From Bin87 sp026710825 (lineage in GTDB: Bacteria > Chloroflexota > Dehalococcoidia > Lucifugimonadales > UBA3495): DNA of 64,000 nt. The stretch is taken from the NCBI GenBank assembly GCA_965232815.1, contig OZ247427.1, positions 1,674,001 to 1,738,000 on the forward strand. Direction: 5' to 3'. A model generated the notes under the pieces. The model was not told the origin of the DNA, made no database searches, and worked only from the letters and a program-made list of their open reading frames with translations. Shown here one piece after another: positions 1 through 7,645 of the stretch (position 1 is the first letter of the stretch; each line of letters opens with the position of its first letter). The position numbers and the translations under genes are program-made.

Positions 1-864
1 CCCGATTCGCAGGGTAATCTGCCCACCGTGTCGCGTGCGCCCCGCAACAAACTCCTCCTCCCGCGAATACTCGATGCGCACGGGCCGGGCCGCCCGGCGC
101 GCCAGCATCGCCGCCAGCACGGCTATCCGGCTCTCGTCCTTGTTGCCGTAGCCGCCGCCCATGTTTGGCCCGATTACCCGCACCTGCCCGGCGTCAAGCC
201 CCAGTACGCTCGCCAACACCCCTCGGTCCACGTGGACGCCGCGTGTCGATTTCCAAACCGTCAGTTGGTCGCCGTCCCACGCCGCCAGCGCGGCCCGGGG
301 CTCCAGCGGCGTCGCCGAGTGTGTCGGCAGATGGTAAGTCTCCTCCAGGATGATGTCGGCGGCGGTAAACCCCGCGCCGACGTCCCCGCGCTCCAATTCC
401 AACGGCTCTGGAATGGCCAGATTCCCGCCGGAATGAATCTGTGGCGCGTCCGGTTCCAGCGCTGCCACCGGATCAGTCACAAAGGGCAGCGGCTCATATT
501 CCACGCGTACCAGCGAAGCCGCCCGCCTGGAGGTGTCCAGGTCATCGGCGGCCACAGCGGCGACTTCATCCCCGGCAAACCGCACCCGCGTATCCAACAC
601 GGGCATATCGGGTGCCAGCCAAGTCTCTGGAGCGTCCGCCGGAGTTACCACAGCGCGCACACCCGGCAGGGCCAGCGCATCAGAGGCATCCACGCTCAGC
701 ACGTTGGCGTGCGGATGTGGACTCCGCACAATCACACCGTGCAGCATCCCCGGCAGCGAAATGTCCGCAGAGTACACGGCCGCGCCGGTAAGCTTGTCCG
801 GCAACTCACGCCGCGGCGCGCTCCGCCCCACCGTGTTGTACGGCAATGGAAAAGTCGTGGTCAT
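1..864 (-). CDS. Xanthine dehydrogenase-family molybdopterin-binding subunit (partial)
   Basis: Large catalytic subunit of a molybdenum hydroxylase (xanthine dehydrogenase, CO dehydrogenase or aldehyde oxidase type). The 288 codons present begin at ATG 864 with MTTTFPLPYNTVGRS and run off the left edge, so the C-terminal half is missing; the family is usually 700-800 residues. Visible family signatures are the N-terminal G-x-A-V-Y-S-A-D-I segment (near residue 28), the R-S-P-H-P-H-A segment, the F-A-G-D-E-V-A-A-V-A-A segment and, near residue 240, the glycine-rich G-P-N-M-G-G-G-Y-G-N-K molybdopterin loop. The small iron-sulfur subunit is divergently transcribed from 959, an uncommon layout because these subunits are normally co-directional. 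The substrate cannot be assigned. Family assignment is strong. Confidence 0.93.
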   Translation of the reverse strand, partial: MTTTFPLPYNTVGRSAPRRELPDKLTGAAVYSADISLPGMLHGVIVRSPHPHANVLSVDASDALALPGVRAVVTPADAPETWLAPDMPVLDTRVRFAGDEVAAVAADDLDTSRRAASLVRVEYEPLPFVTDPVAALEPDAPQIHSGGNLAIPEPLELERGDVGAGFTAADIILEETYHLPTHSATPLEPRAALAAWDGDQLTVWKSTRGVHVDRGVLASVLGLDAGQVRVIGPNMGGGYGNKDESRIAVLAAMLARRAARPVRIEYSREEEFVAGRTRHGGQITLRIG

Positions 865-958
865 GCCCGCGATGGTAACCACGGCCCGGTTCGCCGTCAA
901 CGACCGTCTTTCCTCCGTATTGCCCCACCTCCCGCCCCTGCTGTACGATCCAGCCACC

Positions 959-1438
959 ATGACCAGCCTACACACCGCCAACATCGCCCTCACCGTAAAC
1001 GGCTCCGAGCACGCCATTTCCGTGCCGCACCACTGGTCACTGCTCGACGTCCTGCGCGATTCGCTGGGCCTCACCGGAGCCAAGCGCGGCTGTGACCGTG
1101 GCGAGTGCGGGTCCTGCACCATCCTGCTGGAGGGCGCCGCGGTCAACGCCTGCCAGGTATTCGCCGTCCGCGCCTCCGGACGCAACGTGCTCACCGTGGA
1201 AGGTCTCGCCGCCTCGGGCGAACTCTCTGAATTGCAGCAGGCGTTCCTGGATGAGGACGGCGGCCAGTGCGGTTTCTGCACCCCCGGCTTCGTCATGTCC
1301 GCCCGCGCCCTGCTGGATGCCAACCCCGATCCGTCCGAAGCGGAAATCCGCGAAGCCCTGTCCGGCAACCTATGCCGCTGCAACGCCTACGGCCGTATCC
1401 TGGCATCGGTGCGCACCGCAGCCCAACGCCGCGCCTAG
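959..1438 (+). CDS. (2Fe-2S)-binding subunit of a molybdenum hydroxylase
   Basis: Small electron-transfer subunit of a xanthine dehydrogenase/aldehyde oxidase-type enzyme, 159 residues, typical for the family. The plant-type [2Fe-2S] cluster is bound by C45, C50, C53 and C65 (motif R-G-C-D-R-G-E-C-G-S-C). The second, helical cluster uses C104 and C107 (Q-C-G-F-C-T-P-G) and C139 and C141 (N-L-C-R-C). I chose ATG 959 because the fold starts directly there (MTSLHTANIALTVNG); the frame stays open further upstream but that part is antisense to the partner gene. The FAD subunit is not visible in this window. It is paired by a 94-bp divergent spacer with the molybdopterin subunit at 1-864. Confidence 0.95.
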   Translation: MTSLHTANIALTVNGSEHAISVPHHWSLLDVLRDSLGLTGAKRGCDRGECGSCTILLEGAAVNACQVFAVRASGRNVLTVEGLAASGELSELQQAFLDEDGGQCGFCTPGFVMSARALLDANPDPSEAEIREALSGNLCRCNAYGRILASVRTAAQRRA

Positions 1439-1439
1439 T

Positions 1440-1469
1440 TTGACACCCGCGAAATTCGACGCATACACT
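1440..1469 (+). promoter_or_regulatory. Putative sigma-70 promoter for the DUF3500 gene
   Basis: TTGACA at 1440-1445, an 18-nt spacer and TACACT at 1464-1469, about 50 nt before the start codon at 1520. The -35 hexamer is perfect. It begins just after the stop codon of the preceding iron-sulfur subunit gene, suggesting DUF3500 is transcribed independently. Confidence 0.5.
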
Positions 1470-1519
1470 GTCGCAGATTTTAAGCATACCCTTTGCGATA
1501 CCCCACGGAGGACCACGCT

Positions 1520-2533
1520 ATGACCACGGCACACACCCATGACCATGACCATCCTCACACCTACTCGGCGGCCGCATCCGAAATGCGCGGAGCGGCCCTC
1601 GCGCTCCTGAACAGCCTCGACGCCAACCAGAAGTCCGCCATCAGCTTCAGTTACTACGACGGCGAGCGGATCTTCTGGTACTACCCGCCGATGAACCGCC
1701 ATGGTCTGCTGCTACGGGAAATGAACGAAGAGCAGCGCAAGCTGGCCTACGCCCTCATGGCCACCGGCCTCACCGAGGACTCCAACCGCAAGGCCCAGCT
1801 GATCATCGACCATGAATCCGTCCTTGGCCCGTTGGAACAGGAGCGAGGCCTCATTACCTTCGTACGCGACCCGCTGCTCTACTCCTGGACCATATTCGGC
1901 GACCCCGCCAACGACGCGGAGCCTTGGGCCTGGCGCGTGGAAGGACACCACGTATCCCTCCACTACAGCATCTGGGCCGACCGCGTCCTGTCCATGACCC
2001 CATTCTTCTTCGGCGCGAACCCCGCCGAGGTTCCCAAGGGACCCAAGCAGGGCCTCCGCATCCTGGGCGACAGCCAGGACATGGCCCTTGAACTCATGGA
2101 CAGCCTCGACGCCGGCCAGAAGAGCCGCGCCACCATCTACGATGAGGCGCCCGCCGACATCATCACGTTCAACTCGTCCCGCGCGTCCCTGCCCAAGGAA
2201 GAAGGCCTGCCGGCGTCCGCCATGTCTGGCACACAGCGCGAGATGCTGATGTCCCTCGCCAGCGAGTACGTCACCCGCATCCGCGCCGACCTCGCCGAGG
2301 AAAAGCTCACCGCCCTGCGGGAGGGCGGCCTGGAGAAGATCCATCTCGCCTGGGGGGGCCCCGTCGACCGGGCGCAGCCCCACTACTACCGCCTCCACGG
2401 CGGCGACTTCGTCGTCGAGTACGACAACCGGCAGAACGGCGCCAACCACATCCACTCCGTCCTCCGCGACGTCAACAACGACTTCGCCGCCGACGTCATG
2501 CGCGACCACCTCCTCATGTACCACGTCCTGTAA
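1520..2533 (+). CDS. DUF3500 domain protein
   Basis: A 337-residue protein of the DUF3500 family, function unknown. ATG 1520 is preferred over an upstream in-frame ATG at 1493 because a good ribosome-binding site (ACGGAGGACC) lies 7-8 nt before it. The N-terminus is histidine-rich (HTHDHDHPH, residues 4-12), which could bind metal. The family hallmark is near the C-terminus: H-L-A-W-G-G, then H-Y-Y-R-L-H-G, then V-E-Y-D-N-R-Q-N-G-A-N-H-I-H-S-V-L-R-D. No signal peptide or membrane segment is visible. It has its own putative promoter and is followed by a toxin-antitoxin-like pair, so there is no operon clue to its role. Confidence 0.85.
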   Translation: MTTAHTHDHDHPHTYSAAASEMRGAALALLNSLDANQKSAISFSYYDGERIFWYYPPMNRHGLLLREMNEEQRKLAYALMATGLTEDSNRKAQLIIDHESVLGPLEQERGLITFVRDPLLYSWTIFGDPANDAEPWAWRVEGHHVSLHYSIWADRVLSMTPFFFGANPAEVPKGPKQGLRILGDSQDMALELMDSLDAGQKSRATIYDEAPADIITFNSSRASLPKEEGLPASAMSGTQREMLMSLASEYVTRIRADLAEEKLTALREGGLEKIHLAWGGPVDRAQPHYYRLHGGDFVVEYDNRQNGANHIHSVLRDVNNDFAADVMRDHLLMYHVL

Positions 2534-2606
2534 ACGCCGGTTTGGTAAACCCAATACGCGATGCTGAGGGGAGCGGTCATTCGCCGCTCCCCATATCAAT
2601 GCGCCG

Positions 2607-2900
2607 ATGACAAACGAAATCCACGCCACCGAAACCTACACACGCTGGTTCAACCGCCTGCGCGACCGGGAAGCGAAACGCATCATTGACGCACGCATAG
2701 CTAGGCTCGCGAGCGGCAACCCCGGCAGTGTTGGGCCGGTCGGCGAAGGCGTATCCGAGTTGCGCATTAACTACGGGCCTGGCTATCGGGTGTATTATGT
2801 GCAACAGGGTCACCACTTAATCGTCCTGCTGGCCGGCGGCGACAAAGATACGCAAGACAGGGACATCGCTCGGGCCCACCGCCTGGCCCGCGAACTCTAA
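2607..2900 (+). CDS. RelE/HigB-like toxin, HI1419 addiction-module family
   Basis: A 97-residue protein of the RelE superfamily, HI1419-type killer branch, which in studied relatives are mRNA interferases. Visible features are an N-terminal helical T-x-x-Y-x-x-W-F-x-x-L-R-D-R segment, the A-R-I-A-R-L-x-x-G-N-P-G segment, the core strands E-L-R-I-N-Y-G-P-G-Y-R-V-Y-Y and the C-terminal strand I-V-L-L-A-G-G-D-K-D-T-Q. The length is typical. The companion gene begins 14 nt downstream, as in two-gene toxin-antitoxin operons where the toxin comes first. No clear Shine-Dalgarno motif precedes the ATG. The toxin call is secure at family level; activity is inferred. Confidence 0.85.
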   Translation: MTNEIHATETYTRWFNRLRDREAKRIIDARIARLASGNPGSVGPVGEGVSELRINYGPGYRVYYVQQGHHLIVLLAGGDKDTQDRDIARAHRLAREL

Positions 2901-2914
2901 CTGGAGCATCGACT

Positions 2915-3235
2915 ATGGCCAATACGAAAACCCACCCATGGGACCCGGCGGATCATATCTTGGACGGTGAGGACGTCATTGCTTACCTCAAGATGGCTAC
3001 TCCGGAAGAGTATGACCCCGTAATCACACTGTATTTTCTGGACTGCATCGCCCGCTCCAGCGGTGTGGCAGAAATAACCAGCGTGGATTTTCACGAACAG
3101 GGCGGCAACCGCTCGGTTACCGTTACCACTGTGAACGGCACGTCAGCCACGATCGTCATCGCGCCCGACGTAGATGCCGACAGCATTCGGAATGCCCTCG
3201 TTCCGACGCCCGCCCCGGAGCCCATCTCACCTTAA
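2915..3235 (+). CDS. Atypical partner of the RelE-like toxin (antitoxin lacking a visible HTH)
   Basis: A 106-residue protein with a GGAG ribosome-binding site 8 nt before ATG 2915. Its N-terminus (H-P-W-D-P-A-D-H-I-L-D-G-E-D-V-I-A-Y-L) looks like the start of HI1420-type antitoxins, which begin W-D-x-A-x-x-L-x-x-x-E-D-I-x-x-Y-L. In HI1420 relatives a helix-turn-helix follows the D-I-A-R segment. Here D-C-I-A-R-S-S-G-V-A-E-I is followed instead by a beta-rich tail (S-V-T-V-T-T-V-N-G-T-S-A-T-I-V-I) that I do not recognise. I checked the other frames across the junction and saw no shifted HTH. It is either a non-autoregulating antitoxin or a decayed one with a replaced C-terminus. Confidence 0.6.
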   Translation: MANTKTHPWDPADHILDGEDVIAYLKMATPEEYDPVITLYFLDCIARSSGVAEITSVDFHEQGGNRSVTVTTVNGTSATIVIAPDVDADSIRNALVPTPAPEPISP

Positions 3236-3345
3236 ATCGATCTGTTGCCCGCCAGGATATGACACAAGGTTGGGGGAGCGGTCATACACCGCTCTCCTCT
3301 CTTTTTGCGACGATGCCCCACCAATAACTGAGGGATGGTGCGATT

Positions 3346-4701
3346 ATGGAAGTCAACGAAATCCTGCAGATCGTGCGCGATTCCGGCGTCCGGCTGGTGA
3401 TGTTTGCCTACTGCGACAGCAGCGGGATCATCCGCGGCAAGGCGACCCACGTCTCCGGCCTGGAGCGAAGGCTGGAATCGGGCATTGGCTCCACCACGGC
3501 GATCCAGGCCATGGGCGACATGGACCAGTTGCAGGTGGTCAACGGCATGGGCCCGGTGGGCGAGTTCCGCATGATGCCGGATCTGGATACATTTACCACG
3601 CTTCCCTACGCGCCCGGCCGGGCGATGGTCCTGACGGATATGGTCACCCTGGATCGCGAGCCCTGGGCGGCCTGCCCGCGCGATTTCCTGAAGCGGATGC
3701 TGGCGAAGGCTGAGTCCATGGGGATGACTGTCCAGGCTGCCTTCGAGCCGGAATGGTACTTGGCGCGGCGCGAGGGCGATGCGTTCATCCCGATTGATGA
3801 GAGCCTGGACAACTCCACCCTGGGCACAACGGCGTCGCAGGATGTGATTGACGACGTGGTGGAAGCCCTCGAAGCCCAGGGCATGCAGCTGGAGCAGTAT
3901 CACACCGAGGTGGGACACGGCCAGCAGGAACTGAGCATCACCCACTCCGGCGCCCTGCGCGCCGCCGACAACCAAATCATATATCGCGAAACCGTCCGCA
4001 ACGTCGCCTGGCGGCACGGCTGGCTCGCCTCTTTCGCCCCCAAGCCGTTCCCCGACCAGGCCGGCAACGGTAACCATACCCACCTCAGCGCGTGGGACTC
4101 CGCCGGCGAACACAACCTGTTTTACGACCCCGACGATCCCATGCAGATCAGCGAAATTGCCTACCAATTCATAGCCGGCATCATGGAACACCTGCCTGGG
4201 CTCACGTTGCTGACCAGCCCCAGCATGAACAGCTACCGCCGCATCTCCCCGGGTTCGTGGAGCACCGCCTACATCTGCTATGGGCAGGACAACCGCGAGG
4301 CGGCCGTACGGATACCGTCGCGGTTCTGGGGTTCGGAGATGGCCTCAACCAACCTGGAATACCGGCCCGCCGATTCCAGCTCCAACCCGTACATCGCCCT
4401 GGGTGGCATCATCGCCGCCGGCCTGGACGGCATCCAGCGGGGCCTGATGCCGCCCGAGGGGCTTTGCATCGACACCGACCCGGCCCGCCTGACGCCCGAC
4501 GAGTTGGCCGCGCGGGGCATCAAACGTCTCCCATCGTCACTGCTGGAGGCCATCAACGAACTTGAAGCCGATACCACTCTCACCGACGCCATGGGCCCAT
4601 TGCTGGCCGACTCGTACCTCACCGTCCGCAAAGCCGACTGGGATCTGTTCTCCCAGCACGACGCTGACTTTGAAATCCGCCACCATTTCTACAAATTCTG
4701 A
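3346..4701 (+). CDS. Glutamine synthetase-family ligase
   Basis: A 451-residue member of the ATP-dependent glutamate-ammonia ligase superfamily. It probably ligates glutamate, or another acid, to ammonia or an amine. The N-terminal beta-grasp part contains V-M-F-A-Y-C-D-S-S-G-I-I-R-G-K. Catalytic-domain signatures are E-P-E-W at 134-137 (metal ligand), E-V-G-H-G-Q-Q-E, the ATP-site G-N-G-N-H-T-H-L-S (canonical G-S-G-M-H-x-H), S-Y-R-R-I and R-I-P-S-R / E-Y-R-P-A-D. The altered ATP loop and missing adenylylation motif place it with the GlnA-like or gamma-glutamylamide ligase group rather than housekeeping GlnA. A second, more canonical enzyme lies at 52133. It stands alone between the toxin pair and glyA. 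The amine substrate is unknown. Confidence 0.88.
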   Translation: MEVNEILQIVRDSGVRLVMFAYCDSSGIIRGKATHVSGLERRLESGIGSTTAIQAMGDMDQLQVVNGMGPVGEFRMMPDLDTFTTLPYAPGRAMVLTDMVTLDREPWAACPRDFLKRMLAKAESMGMTVQAAFEPEWYLARREGDAFIPIDESLDNSTLGTTASQDVIDDVVEALEAQGMQLEQYHTEVGHGQQELSITHSGALRAADNQIIYRETVRNVAWRHGWLASFAPKPFPDQAGNGNHTHLSAWDSAGEHNLFYDPDDPMQISEIAYQFIAGIMEHLPGLTLLTSPSMNSYRRISPGSWSTAYICYGQDNREAAVRIPSRFWGSEMASTNLEYRPADSSSNPYIALGGIIAAGLDGIQRGLMPPEGLCIDTDPARLTPDELAARGIKRLPSSLLEAINELEADTTLTDAMGPLLADSYLTVRKADWDLFSQHDADFEIRHHFYKF

Positions 4702-4785
4702 AACCGCATAGGTCCGTTGCGTCGATTTGTTATCATATATCTACGCATTTGCGCCCAACAGGGTACTCTGATCACCCGCGCACCC

Positions 4786-4842
4786 AACCCGTCATTCCCG
4801 CCAGACCAACCCGTCATTCCCGCGACAACGGGAATCCAGGAA
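4786..4842. repeat. Dispersed CGTCATTCCCGC repeat
   Basis: The 265-bp gap before glyA contains two tandem copies of ACCCGTCATTCCCGC, the second continuing into a short palindrome (TTCCCGC-GACA-ACGGGAA) and ATCCAGG. This matches a widespread intergenic repeat found in many environmental genomes. No gene, riboswitch or promoter could be recognised with confidence in the rest of the gap. Confidence 0.6.
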
Positions 4843-4966
4843 CCATTGGCCCCAACTGACGCCGACCCTATTGACCGTCAATGCGGTTGGTACGCAAACC
4901 CGGCGAAAACCGTGAGCCCCGAGACTCTCGTAAAGATAACCGACCCCATATCAGGAGACACCCCAA

Positions 4967-6217
4967 ATGACCACCGTACTCGACCGCATCGACCCCGCCG
5001 TCGCCGCTGCCATTGAGAACGAGAATCGTCGCCAGCGCGATTCCATCGTCCTGATCGCATCCGAAAACTACGCCAGCAAGGCGGTGCTCGAAGCCCAGGC
5101 GCAGTTGATGAACAACAAGTACGCCGAGGGCTACCCCGGCCGGCGATACTACGGCGGTTGCGAGTTCGTGGACGTGGTCGAGACTCTGGCCATCGACCGC
5201 GCGAAGGAACTCTTCGGCGCGGAACACGCCAACGTCCAGGCCCACAGCGGCGCCCAGGCCAACATGGCCGCCTACTTCGCCGTCCTGGAGCAGGGCGATA
5301 CCGTGCTTGGCATGCAGCTCGACATGGGCGGCCACCTCACCCACGGCGCCGGTGTCAATTTCTCCGGCAACCTGTACCAGTTCGTCCCCTACGGGGTGGA
5401 TCCCGATACCGAGACCATCGACTACGATCAGGTCGAGCGCTTGGCCAAGGAGCACAACCCCAAGCTCATCGTCGCCGGTTGCAGCAGCTACTCCCGCATC
5501 CTAGACTTCCCACGCTTCCGCGCCATCGCCGATTCCGTGGGGGCGCTGCTCATGGTGGACATGGCGCACATCTCCGGCCTCATCGCCGGCGGCGCCCACC
5601 CGTCGCCATTCCCCCACGCTCAGATCGTAACGTCAACCACCCAGAAAACCCTGCGCGGCCCCCGCGGCGGAATGGTCCTCACCGAGGAGGAACTCGGTCG
5701 CAAGGTCGACTTCGCCGTATTTCCCTACATGCAGGGCGGCCCGTTCATGCACGTCATCGCCGCCAAGGCCGTCTGCTTCGGCGAAGCCCTCCAGCCAGAT
5801 TTCGCCCGCTACGCCCACCAGGTCGTCGCCAACGCCCAGGTCTTGGCCCAGGAACTCTCCGAGGCCGGCGTGCGCCTCGTAGCCGGTGGCACCGACAATC
5901 ACCTGATGCTCGTCGACCTCACGCCCCTGGGCATCACCGGCCGGCAGGCTGAACGCGCCCTGGAGTCCGTGGACATCGTCGCCAACAAGAACGCCATCCC
6001 CTACGACCAGTTGCCGCCGCGCACCGCGTCCGGTCTCCGCCTCGGCACCCCGGCCATCACCAGCCGCGGCATGGCCGAGGAGGACACGCGGCAGGTCGCC
6101 AAACTCATCGTCCGCACCCTCGGCAGCATCGGCGACGAAGCCGCCATGACCCAAATCCGCGACGAGGTCCGCCACCTCAGCAACCGCTTCCCCGTCCCCG
6201 GCCTCGACGACGAGTAA
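4967..6217 (+). CDS. glyA: Serine hydroxymethyltransferase
   Basis: PLP enzyme interconverting serine and glycine with tetrahydrofolate, supplying one-carbon units in the cytoplasm. The 416 residues match the usual bacterial length. Diagnostic segments include L-I-A-S-E-N-Y-A-S (28-36), Y-A-E-G-Y-P-G-R-R-Y-Y-G-G, V-D-M-A-H-I-S-G-L (197-205), the PLP lysine K227 in S-T-T-Q-K-T-L-R-G-P-R-G-G, and the C-terminal L-R-L-G-T-P-A-I-T-S-R-G. The residue before the PLP lysine is glutamine (Q226), where nearly all family members have histidine. An otherwise conserved A-Y-P-R segment also reads S-Y-S-R. Ribosome-binding site AGGAGACACC precedes ATG 4967. Function is secure; the substitutions may tune catalysis or specificity. 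Confidence 0.97.
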   Translation: MTTVLDRIDPAVAAAIENENRRQRDSIVLIASENYASKAVLEAQAQLMNNKYAEGYPGRRYYGGCEFVDVVETLAIDRAKELFGAEHANVQAHSGAQANMAAYFAVLEQGDTVLGMQLDMGGHLTHGAGVNFSGNLYQFVPYGVDPDTETIDYDQVERLAKEHNPKLIVAGCSSYSRILDFPRFRAIADSVGALLMVDMAHISGLIAGGAHPSPFPHAQIVTSTTQKTLRGPRGGMVLTEEELGRKVDFAVFPYMQGGPFMHVIAAKAVCFGEALQPDFARYAHQVVANAQVLAQELSEAGVRLVAGGTDNHLMLVDLTPLGITGRQAERALESVDIVANKNAIPYDQLPPRTASGLRLGTPAITSRGMAEEDTRQVAKLIVRTLGSIGDEAAMTQIRDEVRHLSNRFPVPGLDDE

Positions 6218-6317
6218 TACGATCCCTTTCCAGTGGTGGGCATTGCCATAACAGAGAAGGCGTGTCTCGCCCGTACACACGCCATCAATTTTTCAGGCGC
6301 GAATCATCGCGAGAAAC

Positions 6318-6346
6318 GTAGGGGCGAATAATTGTTCGCCCCTATA
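6318..6346. repeat. GGGGCGAAT palindrome
   Basis: Palindromic intergenic element with arms GGGGCGAAT and TTCGCCCC (core 6321-6342), between the convergent glyA and methyltransferase genes. Member of the family with about a dozen copies in this window. Confidence 0.8.
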
Positions 6347-6398
6347 CCCACGCCAAGAACCATCGTCCCCTGCGCCAAGCCTCGGAACCACTCTATAC

Positions 6399-7148
6399 CT
6401 ACCCCTTCCGCCCCACGAACAAATTCCCGCCAAACCCGCCCTCGTAGGCGTTGGTCTGGATATATTCCGCCGCCAGGCCGGCCGCATCCAGGAGGCCGAG
6501 CCAGGTATTCGTCGGGAATAGGCCGCCCGTGTGCCGGTCCGTTTCCACCCTGATATCCCCATCGTCGTCAATGACGAATATGAACACCGATTCGACGGTG
6601 GTTGAACCGGCTCGCGGCTTCCCCATGTACTCTATGAAAGTCACCGACCGGTCCTCAGCCTCACGGGTCCATTCGACCACCCGGGGACCCGTGAACGTTT
6701 CCTCAATGCAGTCGGGCGCCAGCAGCAGCACTCCACCCGGATTGAGGTGAGCTTCCGCCGTCGCGATGGCCGCCCGCAGGTCGCCCTCCGTCGTCATGTA
6801 GTTTATGGCGTCGTGGATCGCCACCACGTCAAACGTCCGGTCCAACCGCACGTCGCGCATATCCCCTTGGTGATGCAGTGTCTGCGGATTGAGGCGCCGA
6901 GAGATCTCCAGCATCTGCGGCGATATGTCCACCGCCTCGGTGATGAAATGTTCCGTCAGGTGCGAAAGCAAATGCCCTCCGCCGCAGCCCAACTCCAACA
7001 GCGTTGGCAGGCTTCGCCCCGCCGTTGCGGTAAAATCCAACCGCCCGCGGATCACATCCAGCCACTCCTGCGCCTCGACCATGTATTCCTCCGGCGGACT
7101 TATGATGGGCCACAGGTGGGCCAGATCGCTGTACAGCCGGAGGTTCAT
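6399..7148 (-). CDS. Class I SAM-dependent methyltransferase
   Basis: A 249-residue Rossmann-fold methyltransferase. Motif I is L-L-E-L-G-C-G-G-G-H-L (50-60). The acidic end of strand 2 is E-A-V-D-I-S-P-Q-M-L, the motif II/III region is Q-G-D-M-R-D-V, and V-V-A-I-H-D-A-I-N-Y corresponds to motif IV. The C-terminal half carries a beta-sheet extension (V-E-S-V-F-I-F-V-I-D-D-D-G-D) often seen in small-molecule methyltransferases. It starts 7 bp after the stop of the small gene at 7156-7398, so the two are probably co-transcribed. The substrate cannot be inferred. Confidence 0.88.
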   Translation of the reverse strand: MNLRLYSDLAHLWPIISPPEEYMVEAQEWLDVIRGRLDFTATAGRSLPTLLELGCGGGHLLSHLTEHFITEAVDISPQMLEISRRLNPQTLHHQGDMRDVRLDRTFDVVAIHDAINYMTTEGDLRAAIATAEAHLNPGGVLLLAPDCIEETFTGPRVVEWTREAEDRSVTFIEYMGKPRAGSTTVESVFIFVIDDDGDIRVETDRHTGGLFPTNTWLGLLDAAGLAAEYIQTNAYEGGFGGNLFVGRKG

Positions 7149-7155
7149 GGAATGT

Positions 7156-7398
7156 TCACGCCGCCATCAGACCGACGCCATAGGTGTCGATGTAGAGATA
7201 TTCCCTCACTCGCGCGAGCCAGACGCCCGAATGGGGTGCGTTATTGTACAGCCAACGTTCCAGGTTGCTGACCACCACGCCCGAATCCAGCTCAATGTAC
7301 GGGCACCCCAGCGCGCGCCACCGGGCAATCATGCGTTCAGCGTCCGTGGGCAGATCCGGCTCTACGGAAAACGCGAGGGTTGCATCATTCAGCACCAT
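7156..7398 (-). CDS. Small hypothetical protein upstream of a methyltransferase
   Basis: An 80-residue protein that I do not recognise. ATG 7398 is chosen because CAGGAGGTCGCAAA gives a strong ribosome-binding site; an upstream in-frame ATG at 7458 has none and would add a leader resembling the AT-rich promoter region. The protein has an amphipathic N-terminal half (L-P-T-D-A-E-R-M-I-A-R-W-R-A-L-G) and an aromatic C-terminal half (R-V-R-E-Y-L-Y-I-D-T-Y-G-V-G-L). No membrane segment is visible. It lies 7 bp upstream of the methyltransferase and may be its partner or substrate-binding subunit, which is inference from position only. Confidence 0.65.
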   Translation of the reverse strand: MVLNDATLAFSVEPDLPTDAERMIARWRALGCPYIELDSGVVVSNLERWLYNNAPHSGVWLARVREYLYIDTYGVGLMAA

Positions 7399-7556
7399 TT
7401 TGCGACCTCCTGTTCTATACAGTACGATTGTACGAAACAAAATATCAAAATGCAACACCCTGCGAGATTAACCCTAGTACCTCTCGATTACTCCCATACT
7501 CCGACTTGGCCCGCTCACGGCGTGTCCGTCGAACCATCACCGTAACCCGACCGTAA

Positions 7557-7577
7557 GGGCGAATAATCATTCGCCCC
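7557..7577. repeat. GGGCGAAT palindrome
   Basis: Copy of the palindromic family (GGGCGAATAATCATTCGCCC), about 90 bp before the larger repeated element at 7646. Confidence 0.8.
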
Positions 7578-7645
7578 GTCCCCAACCCCCTCGCCCCCAC
7601 CATTCCTCCGGCACCCAAACCCACGCCCAATCACAAAAATATCCT

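Noticed and set aside
28..1095. A 355-codon plus-strand ORF opposite the molybdopterin subunit gene
   Set aside because: Arginine/proline-rich antisense shadow in GC-rich DNA; the minus-strand frame gives a clear xanthine dehydrogenase-family sequence.
3346..4701. Housekeeping glutamine synthetase
   Set aside because: The ATP loop reads G-N-G-N-H-T-H and other motifs deviate; the enzyme at 52133 is more canonical. Kept as a family-level call.
4702..4966. Glycine or SAM riboswitch before glyA
   Set aside because: No aptamer consensus could be found; the gap holds dispersed repeats only. A covariance-model search would settle it.
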